Assembly (NCBI GenBank): GCA_014155875.1 | Contig: JACEFZ010004117.1 | Coordinates: forward strand, 317,001 to 381,000 | Length of the DNA: 64,000 bases | Origin: Cepaea nemoralis | Taxonomy: Eukaryota > Mollusca > Gastropoda > Stylommatophora > Helicidae | Direction of reading: 5' to 3' | Shown here: in pieces, positions 1 to 10,084 of the stretch | Numbering within the stretch: the first letter of the stretch is position 1 | How the letters are laid out: every line of letters starts with the position of its first letter | Position numbers and translations under genes: made by a program | The notes under the pieces: generated by a model | Seen by the model: the letters and a program-made list of their open reading frames with translations, nothing else | Databases searched by the model: none | What the model was told of the DNA's origin: nothing

Positions 1-1698
1 TAATAATATGTCCGTCACATCCTTAGAGGAGACAGATTTTAATGGAAGCATTTCGGGCCATCTCGTACATACATCAATAAGAGTGAAAATATATCTGTTC
101 CCTTTACTTGAAATGTGATTCAGCGGACCTACTAGGTCAACTGCCACGATTTGGAATGGCCTCGAGGCAGTTGTAGTTGGTTGGACTTCTGCCGTAGGGT
201 TTTTCCCCTTTTTCACCAGTTTTCTGACATATATCACATGATCTACAAAAGGTTTTAATGTCTTGGCAAAATTTTGGCCAATAAAACTGGGTCAGGACTC
301 TAGCCCTAGTTTTTTCGTACCCCATATGACCTCCGAAAGGTGAGTCATGGGCTATCTGTAGTACTTTCTCTCTATGTGCTTGTGGTAACACTACTTGCTG
401 TATCGTGGTCTGATTTGTTGTGTAAAATCTAGTTAATACATTGTTCTGTAACCTAAATGTCCACGATGCGTTCTTGGTTAATTTTGGTTTAAGTCCTACT
501 AACTTAAAATATGGTGAAAGTGTAGGATCTGCTTTCTGTTCATCTCCAAAATTCGTGTTGGTAGTGTTGGGTGATAGAATTTCTAGTGACTCCTGCAGTT
601 GGTCGGTGTTGGTTTTGTGGGTTGTCTGTCGTGTTACTGCATTTGTGTGTTGTGTGTGTTGTTGCACATCTACAGGCTTGGTACTTGGTAGATCGGTAGC
701 ATCCTCAATTCGAGGTTTTAATTTGGTCGTATCAATCACAGATTCGACCGCCCCTGCATTGTACACCTCGGTGAATTCTTTCTGAATTACTTCAGTGGTT
801 GTCTCCCTTGGTCTTTTGGCAGATTGAGACAAGCATGAATGGTGTTTCTCTTTAGCATCGCTGTTTGGGTGGTGGATACCGTTTCTATGCTCCCAGTGTC
901 TGATTTCCTTTTCGGAGCACGGTCGTATGTTGGGTAGGTTCCCAAGTATAATATCAGCGACAGGATTTTCAAGGACAGCGCATAATACTCGTCCTGATAT
1001 GAACGGGGTTCGAATTTCGACAAGAGCCAGGGGGTATTTCTCTATAGTGCCTGAGAATGTGCGACAAGTCACATGTTTGTCTGTGTAGTCTTTAGTGTCT
1101 ATTAATGTTTTCTTAATCCCACAGAGCGTTGCGCCGGAATCCCGAATTAATGTGCACTTTTTGTTATTTACAAACCCTGTTGAAAAAACTAGCTTGCCTG
1201 TAGATGACAAGGCAGCGTTGGCTGTTTCATTCGAAATAGGGATAGTGTGGCCACATAGTAATGTTGTGTCAAGTTGGAACTTTGTACAGGTGTTACACTT
1301 ACTGTCTGTAATGGTGTCAATAATTTGCACAGCATTTCCTAGCTCACTTACACTTTCGTTTTGATTGTCACAATCATTCAGTGATTCAATCTCTTCGTCT
1401 GATGACGTTTCCACTAGTGCAGCATTAGCCTGTTTTAATATCTTTCGGCTCTCACAAAAGCGACTATAGTGCCCAAAGCTACTGCAAAAAAAAAACATTT
1501 GACCGCTCTCTGGTAAGCATTGCGTTTATTCTTCTGCTTCTCCACCATCATTTTGAGGTGGTGAGGATAGTTCGGCGATTTATCGCACATCGCGTATGGG
1601 TCGTGATTCAAACTACAGTATTGGCATTTAACTGGTTTACTGACATTTGAGCGCGGTTTAAATTTACTTTCTGTTTGTTTCGAGTATCTGGTGTTCAC
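1..1698 (-). pseudogene. Zinc knuckles, protease and 5' part of integrase of Gmr1-like copy A (three frames)
   Basis: 1,435-1,698 carries the first Cys/His cluster (CQYC...H...C). The frame then shifts at a homopolymer into 137-1,498, which starts inside a CCHC knuckle (GHYSRFC), has the protease motif DSGA at codon 1,139-1,141, and an HHCC integrase zinc-binding domain around 190-375 (HDSPFGGHMGYEKTRARVL, CRSCDICQ). A further frame shift at 200-215 leads into the integrase core, whose first catalytic Asp (AVDLVGP) is readable down to position 1. At least two frameshifts make it non-coding. Protease-to-integrase adjacency with no RT between them is visible directly. Confidence 0.8.
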
Positions 1699-1779
1699 TA
1701 CTGCTGCTGCTGTATCGTTTTGACTTATGTTTAGATGAAAAATGCCTCTGTTTGCTGTGAAAAATGCATTCCCCTTGGA

Positions 1780-2670
1780 CTAGATTTCCTGGATACTTTT
1801 ACAGTCCATTTGTTTTAAAAACTTAGCAAAAGGTGTAGGGATCGTGCTAACTATCTTATCTATAATAATGAGCTCTTTTAGTTTGTCATGGCTGTTGTTA
1901 GTTTTAGCCGAGTTAATCCACTTTGTACACACGTCTTGGACTGTACTGACATAATCTATAAAGGTTTGATTTGGTTGTGGAGATAATTTGGCAAATTGTT
2001 GTTGGTAACCTGCAGTATCTAAAGAAAAATGTTGGAGAATGCGTTGCTTTAAATAGTCATAGTCTTTTCGCATTTCCTGAGGCACTGTCTCTATTACCTT
2101 TAAAGGTTCAAGAGCTAAGTTTCTCATTAAAATAAATGCCCAATCTGATTTTATGATCTTATGGTAGGACATTAAACACTCAAAATTTTCCAGGTATGCA
2201 CTGATGGAATCTCCTGAGCAGAATGCCTTCACGAGGCCTTTATACTTGTTATATTTTTGTTCCTCCTCTTTGCTTCTTAGTTTATTCACAGATATTTCCA
2301 CAGTGGACTCAATCTCCATCTGCTTAAGTTTTATTTGCGTTTCGGCATTCAATTGGGCTTGTTTGGCCGCCGCCTCAAGCTCCATCTGTTTCTCTTGAGC
2401 CTGTAGTTGCATTTTTTTCTCTTCGGCTTGTAGTTGCATCTGCATCTTTTTTTCTTCTGCCTCAATCTGCATCTTCTTTTCTTCTGCATCAATTTGCATC
2501 TGCATCTTCTTTTCTTTTGCCTGCACTTGCCTTTGTTTTTCTTCTCGTTCTATCGCTCTTTCTTCACGGGCAATGTTCTCTGCGTGCGTCTTCTGTGCCC
2601 ATTCTGACAGTTTCTCTTCTTTATATCCTAATTTTATTCCTTGCTCAATGCATTTATCTAAGGTAGACAT
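1780..2670 (-). pseudogene. Gag of Gmr1-like copy A (N-terminal and capsid-like part)
   Basis: A 296-codon frame beginning with a plausible Met at 2,668-2,670. Residues ~25-125 are a long charged coiled coil built from repeats around EEKKMQ. The rest (motifs FCSGDSISAYLENFE, ILQHFSLDTAGYQQQF) matches the Gag of the second copy at 25,614 in position and sequence. Gag should continue into the zinc knuckles, but a stop codon near 1,780 ends the frame; knuckle coding resumes in another frame at 1,698. It is a structural nucleocapsid protein in an intact element; here it is a relic. Confidence 0.8.
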
Positions 2671-2699
2671 TTTGTTTTCTTATTTGTAGGTAATTTTAA

Positions 2700-3490
2700 T
2701 GAAGTTAAATCCCTTAGAAAAATTTTTGGGAGTAGAAAATTACGTGCCAATCCAAATGCAAGATTATGTTGGTTACAAGGTCATGAATATGCAAACAAAT
2801 CAATGCAAAGCAAAATGATAAATGGATGGAAGGTGAGAAGTACCGCTTAGGGTTGCAATGGGCATGATATGAAACTTAGCTTTTAATCCCAGAACTTGCG
2901 GATGTTGTCTTGTACTCTCGCCACTGTTGGATAGTTTACATAGGTTACACACCACACAATTCGCGGAACAATCTGCTCATAGAATGAGAAAACATTAGTA
3001 ACAGTCAAAAAATGTCACAGTCATGTCAAAAATAGTTTTAATTATTCACATCAATGAGAGACTCACTACAGAGGGACTCATATTACTACTATTTTATCGC
3101 TAGATAGCTGCAAATAAGTTTCAAATAAGTTAAACCTGTACAGTTATCAATTTGTTGTACAGAAATCAATTTGTTATACAGAAATCAATTTGATATCATT
3201 AATTTGATGTTTTACTTGGCAATATATAGCCGTGTAAAGTTAAAGCTTATGCCAAAACCGGAGAATAAGCCCCCAAAAAGCCTGTCATCGTCTTGCTCAT
3301 GTCTAGGTATCTGAGCTCGGGTTCACACAGGCAACAATAACTCCGTTCAATACAATATCGAACATTTATTGTACCTTCACCCACAAGAACTAACACATGA
3401 CTCAGTACTGCGGGAAAAACAAAAACAGACAGGAATTCAATGCGGGACGTAAACAATAATTATTTACCATAAGTAGGGTTATATTCCATG
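2700..3490. other. AT-rich stretch without recognised gene
   Basis: Probably leader or flank of the minus-strand retroelement. It contains a short local repeat of a CAGAAATCAATTTG-type motif near 3,140-3,200. No LTR, tRNA-Leu-type primer-binding site or coding frame was recognised. Confidence 0.4.
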
Positions 3491-3501
3491 CAGCGTTCGG
3501 T

Positions 3502-4165
3502 TACGTGTCATATCTTAGATATGACTGAGCTACCGTATGACAGTTGTCGTAACTACTTGCTTTCTGTTGGTGCTGAATGTTGGGCGGCACTTACCAAACC
3601 CGAGACCCCACACTGTGCCAACGGCTTCGGGTGGAGGAGTGCAAATGGGAGGAAATGCAACCTAAATACTAAATGTCCTGGCAGGGCAGACCGAGCCCTA
3701 AGCCTTGTTGGCAACTGGTCTAGGATCGAAGGTCCGAAAAGCGGACAGATAGAGCATTACTTTGCTGATCCGGTATCTTCTGCAGCTTGTCTTGTTCCCG
3801 ATGTATTGGTGTTACATTTCCTCTTGATTCAAACAGGCGGGCCGAAAGAGGGATCATACAGCATGGGCAACATATGGTCTCTACAATTCAGCCCAAACTT
3901 TGTGCCATGAAGACGTATAACTCCACCCTTGGTCTTAACCGGTCTCGGAATCAAAGCGAGAGGTAGCAGTTACGGGTTATAAGTCCTTGGTCTTTGTCTG
4001 CGTGATAGTGCCCGTGTGTTCACATGCATCCATTGTGGACGAACATTTACAGCGCCAGTTGGTCTGGTCAGTCGCGATCGCTCCCACCATGGATTATGGT
4101 TGTTATGCCTTTGTGAAGCACAGTGTAAGAAACTATCGTCTATCGAGACGGTAAGGTGCCATATA
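3502..4165 (+). mobile_element. Internally deleted non-autonomous derivative of the 39,457-43,440 LINE
   Basis: 3,515-3,985 matches the 5' region of the minus-strand LINE (its 43,430-42,930) almost base for base with scattered substitutions and small indels. At ~3,986 it jumps directly to the last part of the LINE: a reading that resembles the C-terminal C2H2 finger (CIHCGRTF, ~4,020-4,090), then the 3' end with GAAGCACA and AACTATCGTCT, ending at GGTGCCAT. Endonuclease and RT are absent. A 7-bp GTTCGGT at 3,495-3,501 and 4,166-4,172 could be a short target-site duplication, which sets the ends given here. Confidence 0.7.
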
Positions 4166-4789
4166 GTTCGGTAGCATCAGAATGTAAACGTCGATATCTG
4201 TTAACCATTAATCCCACATACATCTATATTGAATTTTGATTCTGTTCTGTATAATTTGCACCTACAGATGGAAGACTGCATCTCAAGCAAAAACAATCCT
4301 GTGATATACAGTTTTCTGCAAGCACTTGTATATAATTTAGCCGATTGTATAAGCTACATATACTTGTAACTGATGCGTTGACAGCCGAATCCGTGTTGCT
4401 AACACAACCTGTCATTTAGAGCCGAGACTTCTAGTTATGTGAAACTTTATTAACAGCAGAACTTGGCACGCAGACAAAGATCGGTATGTTCAAATGAACA
4501 TAATCACATACTGAGGTTTTGATAATGCAACGTCTCGGCCGTACCTGGGCGAGACTGCAGTTGTCGTTGTATGTACCTTGCCTAGAAATGGTGGGATAAG
4601 TTGCTTGTATGTCTGATCATATGAGCTGTGTTGGAGGTAGCATTGCTAACAGGTTCAGCGAAGCTGATCGGATGACAGGCAGAGGGCAAACAAACACAAC
4701 CTGCCCTTCAGGTTAATGATTTAGGTTACAACCCACATCCCAGTCCAGAAGAATGAATGTTACAGAAGCGCACGAGTGGTAGAAGGATC
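4166..4789. other. No recognised gene; holds one copy of a ~48-bp duplicated segment
   Basis: 4,503-4,552 (containing CACATACTGAGG and CTCGGCCGTACCTG) recurs with four or so changes at 4,987-5,034 inside the neighbouring satellite. Nothing else was recognised. Confidence 0.4.
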
Positions 4790-5201
4790 TTTCATCGGGG
4801 TCCCGGCTCAGAAGGAATCTTCACACGAAGTATGCATGATGTGTCAGGTCTAGAATGACAGTCTGATTGTTGAAAGAATCTTTATATGATGTGTCAGATC
4901 TAGAATGAAAGTAAGATTGTATAAAGAATCTCTGCACAATAGATGCATGGTGTGTCAGATTCTAGAATGAAAGTAAGATTGTATATAATCACATACTGAG
5001 GTGTTGATAATGTAACATCTCGGCCGTACCTGCATCTCTACACGGTAGATGCATGATGTTTCAGGTAAAGAATGAAAATAAGATTGTATAAATAATCTTT
5101 ATACTATAGATGCATGATGTGTCAGGTCTAGAATGAAAGTAAGATTGTATAAATAATCTTTACACGATAGATTCATGATGTGTCATTTCAATAATAAAGG
5201 T
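4790..5201. repeat. 61-bp satellite array, block 1
   Basis: Imperfect tandem copies of a ~61-bp unit recognised by AATGAAAGTAAGATTGTATA, AGAATCTTTACACGATAG and ATGCATGATGTGTCAG. The same array continues at 5,711-6,003 and 7,647-8,255, split by two LINE insertions. Confidence 0.85.
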
Positions 5202-5710
5202 CCATCCATCCATCATGTGAAATGCCGATAAGCGTGGGTGGTCATGTTCTGCCATCTAACTCGATCACCAGAGTCGTGGATCAGCTCCGTGTTCCTATCT
5301 CGACCATGCCATGTGGCCAAGCCATCCATGTATTTACTTCTCAGTCTTCCCCTTGGTCTCTTCCCTTCGATCTTGCCAGTCATCACCAAGTTCTCCAAGT
5401 CATTTCTTCTCATAACATGCCCAAAAAATGTTGACTGTCTACATCAGTTTACGATCTTCATTTGTTTCTTGATGGACTTGTTCATTGGTTTTTCTGTCTG
5501 TACATGGTATTCTTTGCATTTTTCTCAGAAACCACATTTCCACAGCCATCAGATGGTTTTCAGCTTGACTGCTCATTGTCCACACTTCACATCCATACAC
5601 AAGAATATGTTCTATCTAGCACTTCAACACTCTTTTTCTCGTTTCAATTGATATCTTTTTATTGGTCAGTATTTTTGTATCTTCCAGAAGGCTGCCTTCG
5701 CAATGGCAAG
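5202..5710 (-). mobile_element. 5'-truncated RTE/BovB-like LINE inserted in the 61-bp satellite
   Basis: An 11-bp target-site duplication, ATAATAAAGGT, lies at 5,191-5,201 and 5,711-5,721, so the insertion is 509 bp. The element's 3' end is a short (ATGG)n tail (seen as CCATCCATCCATC on +). The minus strand from 5,413 encodes the C-terminal tail of an RTE-like RT (LENLVMTGKIEGKRPRGR, WHGRDRNTELIHDSGDRV) and 5,420-5,700 the thumb region, in broken frames. Close relative of the copy at 52,334-53,270. Confidence 0.85.
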
Positions 5711-6003
5711 ATAATAAAGGTAATATTGTATAAATAGTCTTTACACGCTAGAACGAATCTTTGCACGACAGATGCATGATGTGTCATATCAAAAATGAAA
5801 GTAAGATTGTATAAAGAATCTTTACACGATAGATGCATCATGTGTCAGGTCTAGAATAAAAGTGAGATTGTATAAATAATTTTTACACGATAGATGCATG
5901 AACTGCCATTTCTATAATAAAGGTAATATTGTATAAATAATCTTTACACGCTAGAAAGAATCTTTACACGACAGATGTATGGTGTCATATCAAAAATGAA
6001 AGT
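5711..6003. repeat. 61-bp satellite array, block 2
   Basis: Continuation of the 61-bp satellite between the two LINE insertions; same unit as 4,790-5,201. Confidence 0.85.
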
Positions 6004-7646
6004 CATCATCATCAAGTGCCGTGCCAGCTGGCGTAGGCGTTCATGGCTCTCCACAGATCTCGGTCTTTGGTTTTCTGGATCAACTCTGCTGCTGATATTC
6101 CTCCATGCCACCGTCTCAATCCATCCAGCATCATTTCTCTTGGTCTGCCTCTGCCTCTCTTCCCCTCGATCTTTCCAGTTGTTACGATGTTCTCCAATGC
6201 CTCTCTTCTCATCACGTGACCGAAGAAAGATGTTGTCTCTGTCTTATTGTTGTATATAATGTTCTAGTTTCATTAGCCTGTTTCAGGCAGTCATCGTTAG
6301 TTACTCTGGCAGTCCAAGGAATTCGCAACATTCGTCTCAGGAACCACATCTCTGTTGCTTCTAATTTCTTCTTACTTAGTTCATTTACATTCCAAGATTC
6401 ACTGCCATACAGCAAAACTGGTTCTACATAGCATTTCAGCACTCTCTTACATTCAGTGATAGTGGCTTATTGCACAAGACTCTTCATTTTCTGAAATGCG
6501 GCTTTGCCTGCCCTATTCTGCTCCTAATCACTGTTGTACATCTTCCATCTGATGTTATAAATGCCCCTAGGTATCTAAAATTATCCACTTGGTTAAGGAT
6601 TTTTCCTTCTATTTCTATGTCACATTTTGGTATCACCATTTTCTTTGATATTACCATTGTTACTGTTTTCTTGATATTCAAGTTGAGTCCTTTCCTTGCA
6701 CTCTCTGTTACTACAATGTCTAATAATTGCTGTAGGTCTGTTGAATTATCCGCCACCAATACTGTGTCATATGCATAGCGTATATTATTTATATTATAAC
6801 CTCCAACTAGTATTCCTGGCATCTCTTTGATCTCTCTCATTATTACTTCGCTATACAGGGAGAAAAGATCTGATGACAAGACACACCCCTGTCGTACTCC
6901 TAGCTTTATCTGTTCGTAACTACCCTCTTTATTTCCCATTTTAATTGCTGCTACTTGGTTCCAGTAAACATTCTTTATTATTCTTAAATCTTTTCCATCA
7001 ATGTTGATATCTTCCAACATTTTAATCAGTTCATCATGTTTTACTTTATCAAATGCCTTAGTATAATCTATAAAGCACAAATATATGTCTCTCTGTTTCT
7101 CTATTGACCTTTCTATTAGTGTCCGTAATGTATAAATTGTATTGTTTGTGCCCTTTCCTTCCACAAATCCATACTGTTCTTCACTAATTTCCATTTTTAT
7201 TTTATTTTGTTTCTTCTCATTATGATTCTGAGTAGAAGCTTAGTGTTATGGTTTATGAGGTTAATTGTACGAAAATCTTCACAATCAATTGCTCCTGGAC
7301 TTTTTGGTATAGCTATAAATACAGATTTCAGCATATCACTGGGTAAATATCCACTACTGTAAATATCATTCAACATTTTGGTTAATATATCTACTCCAAA
7401 TTCTCCCAACAGTTCTAATTCTTCTATTGTGATTTCATCTGGCCCAGCTGTTTTTCCTTTCTTCATACGTTTTATAGCGTCAGCGACTTCTTCTTTCAGA
7501 ATAGGTGGACCTTCTAAGTTACTATCTTCTGTTAATTCTTCCCTTTCTCCGTCATATAATTCTCTTATATACTCATTCCACCTCGTCATTATAGCATCTT
7601 CCTCTAATAATATCTTTCCTGTTTTTGATTTCAAACACCCTGTATG
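6004..7646 (-). mobile_element. 5'-truncated RTE-like LINE (RT and C-terminal region)
   Basis: Bounded by an 11-bp direct repeat AAAATGAAAGT (5,993-6,003 and 7,647-7,657), which is also part of the satellite unit, consistent with target duplication at an array site. Minus-strand frames in order: 7,634-7,197 (RT N-terminal part, PDEITIEELE, FRTINLINHNTKLL), 7,194-6,484 (palm), 6,442-6,212 (thumb, LLYGSESW) and 6,215-6,012 (C-terminal tail, LENIVTTGKIEGKRGRGR). Motif A DYTKAFDKV and motif B RQGCVLS are intact, but the catalytic motif reads YAYD at 6,766-6,777 instead of YADD, so one metal-binding Asp is lost. Three frame breaks add to the inactivation. Confidence 0.85.
6484..7194 (-). pseudogene. 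Reverse transcriptase palm of RTE-like LINE, catalytic Asp lost
   Basis: A 236-codon frame carrying RT motifs A (FIDYTKAFDKV, residues ~41-51), B (GVRQGCVLS, ~99-107) and C. Motif C is Y140-A-Y-D instead of the Y-A-D-D seen in the related copy at 53,110-53,121. This single change would abolish polymerase activity. The frame breaks at both ends where RT coding continues in other frames. Confidence 0.8.
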
Positions 7647-8255
7647 AAAATGAAAGTAAGATTGTATAAAGAATCTTTACACGATAGATGCATCATGTGT
7701 CAGATCTAGAATGAAAGTAAGATTGTATAAAGAATCTCTACACAATAGATGCATGATGTGTCAGATCTAGAACGAAAGTAAGATTATATAAAGAATCTTT
7801 ACACGATAGATGAATGATGTGTCAGGTCTAGATTGAAAGTAAGATTCTAAAAAGAATCTCTACACGATAGATGCATGATGTGTCAAGTCTAGAATGGAAG
7901 TAAGATTGTAGACAGAATCTTTACATAATGTGTCAGGTTTAGCCTGAGAGTAAGATTGTAGACATAACTTTCACACGAAAGAGGCATGATGTAATATATC
8001 TAGAATGAAAGTAAAACTGTAGAAAGAAGCTTCACATCAGAGATGCATGATCAGATCAGTCTGGTCTAGAATGATAGTAAGATTGTAAACATAATTTTTA
8101 CTCGAAAGATACATGACATATCGGGTCTAGAATGAAAGTAAGACCAAGTGAATCTTCACACGATAGAAGCACTACATGCCTTGTCTAGAGTGAAAGTAAG
8201 ACTAAGTGAATCTTCACACAATAGAAGCACGACATGTCTTGTATAGAATACAGAT
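7647..8255. repeat. 61-bp satellite array, block 3
   Basis: About ten increasingly divergent copies of the 61-bp unit, the last ones shortened. It ends near the ATAGAATACAGATAG segment at ~8,255. Confidence 0.8.
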
Positions 8256-8439
8256 AGGTCATTCCTCAATATTCTGAAGAATGTAAATGGTTCCATGTAG
8301 TAATAATAGAGCATTGTTTGAAATGGAAGGAAAATAGACGTACCCAGCAGTAATTGCGAAGTATAATTGTTATGTGTATATAGCAGATTAAGAACATACT
8401 TAAACTAAAAACAGAAAGCAGTAGTTTTTTTGTTTTTTT

Positions 8440-8740
8440 TAAACGAATCATGCATGTTCTTTGCAAGACAATCAACCTGGGCCCCGTGCTTTTTCTAGGC
8501 AATTTTACGTTTTCTTATTTGGCATTGCTGTCTGAACAAGAAGTCAGCGTTGCAGTCCAGCTGACCGGTGGAGGCATTGAACCGCTAGCTCGCCATCAGC
8601 GCACTATACGTTTAAGCGCAGGCGCATTAAGCCCCGCTGCCCCGTCAGAAAGCAGTGATAAACTACTGAACGTAAAATTTCCTTACAAAATATAAACCTA
8701 GAGGTTGAGGTTGATCGCAACGTCCTGCTAAGTACATACA
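8440..8740. repeat. Two SINE fragments in inverted orientation flanking a tRNA-like segment
   Basis: 8,497-8,536 reads as the reverse complement of the SINE-A body (GGCAATTTTACGTT, GCTGTCTGAAC). 8,648-8,735 is the same body in plus orientation (AAAGCAGTG, CTACTGAACGTAAA, CGTCCTG). Between them, 8,555-8,620 (CCAGCTGACCGGTGGAGGC, ATTGAACCGC) resembles 44,870-44,930 and looks like the reverse complement of a tRNA-type B-box region. Confidence 0.5.
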
Positions 8741-8990
8741 CAAGTTAGACGAGGAAAGTAATGATGACCTCGTGTAGATGTAAACGAGAGGTGCGAATCA
8801 GTAGTGTGTGTTTGCATGGCGAGTATACAAGACATCAAAGAATCCAGTTAGGGGGGGCTAGTGATACAGACGTCTATTGGCGGTCTTCACTAGGCTTGAG
8901 TCATCATGTAGCAGGTACTCTACTGAACGTCGCTCGCATTACGGCGCGCCGAGAAGTGTCTCGATCTCTGGCCAGTTCTCCCGCCTCATG

Positions 8991-10038
8991 CATCCTCATG
9001 TCATATGTTCCGTGTTGCACTGTGTCCATCCTCATATCATATGTTCCGTGTTGCACCGTGTCCATCCTCATGTCATATGTTCCGTGTTGCACCGTGTCCA
9101 TCCTCATGTCATATGTTCCGTGTTGCACCGTGTCCATCCTCATGTCACATGTTCCGTGTTGCACTGTGTCCATCCTCATGTCATATGTTCCGTGTTGCAC
9201 TGTGTCCATCCTCATGTCATATGTTCCGTGTTGCACTGTGTCCATCCTCATGTCATATGTTCCGTGTTGCACCGTGTCCATCCTCATGTCACATGTTCCG
9301 TGTTGCACTGTGTCCATCCTCATGTCACATGTTCCGTGTTGCACTGTGTCCATCCTCATGTCATATGTTCCGTGTTGCACCGTGTCCATCCTCATGTCAT
9401 ATGTTCCGTGTTGCACTGTGTCCATCCTCATGTCATATGTTCCGTGTTGCACCGTGTCCATCCTCATGTCATATGTTCCGTGTTGCACTGTGTCCATCCT
9501 CATGTCACATGTTCCATGTTGCACCGTGTCCATCCTCATGTCATATGTTCCGTGTTGCACTGTGTCCATCCTCATGTCACATGTTCCGTGTTGCACCGTG
9601 TCCATCCTCATGTCACATGTTCCGTGTTGCACCGTGTCCATCCTCATGTCACATGTTCCGTGTTGCACCGTGTCCATCCTCATGTCACATGTTCCGTGTT
9701 GCACTGTGTCCATCCTCATGTCACATGTTCCGTGTTGCACCGTGTCCATCCTCATGTCACATGTTCCGTGTTGCACTGTATCCATCCTCATGTCACATTT
9801 TCCGTGTTGCACTGTGTCCATCCTCATGTCGCATGTTCCGTGTTGCACCGTGTCCATCCTCATGTCACATGTTCCGTGTTGCACTGTGTCCATCCTCATG
9901 TCACATGTTCCGTGTTGCACCGTGTCCATCCTCATGTCACATGTTCCGTGTTGCACTGTGTCCATCCTCATGTCACATGTTCCGTGTTGCACCGTGTCCA
10001 TCCTCATGTCATATGTTCCGTGTTGCACTGTGTCCATC
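8991..10038. repeat. 36-bp minisatellite array, locus 1 (~29 copies)
   Basis: Tandem 36-bp unit containing CATCCTCATGTCATATG and TTCCGTGTTGCACCGTGTC, nearly uniform in length. Variation is concentrated at a few sites: TCATATG/TCACATG (once TCGCATG), CACCGTG/CACTGTG, and rare TTCCATG. Several of these are C/T or G/A changes at CpG. Because 36 is a multiple of 3 and the unit lacks stops in four frames, long repetitive frames appear on both strands; these are not evidence of a gene. The same unit forms 20,325-21,269. Confidence 0.95.
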
Positions 10039-10084
10039 TACGTGCTGGTCGAGCCTAGCCCCTTCTTCCAGGAAGCGCACATCC

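Larger units (their letters stand above)
1..2700 (-). mobile_element. Gmr1-like Ty3/gypsy LTR retrotransposon copy A, decayed and cut by the window edge
   Basis: On the minus strand the order is coiled-coil Gag, two zinc knuckles, aspartic protease, then integrase zinc-binding domain and start of the integrase core, which runs off the left edge. Integrase directly follows protease, as in the intact-frame copy at 25,614-30,302, so this is the same type of element in opposite orientation and of a divergent subfamily. It is not functional: there is an in-frame stop near 1,780, a frame change at an A/T homopolymer near 1,486-1,496, and another near 200-215. No LTR or primer-binding site was recognised upstream (2,700-3,490). 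RT and RNase H would lie left of the window. Confidence 0.85.

Noticed and set aside
3488..3910. 140-codon plus-strand frame
   Set aside because: It lies in the 5' region of the LINE derivative; the matching region of the parent LINE does not keep this frame open.
8991..10038. CRISPR-like look of regular 36-bp repeats
   Set aside because: Units are directly adjacent with no unique spacers, and the DNA is eukaryotic.
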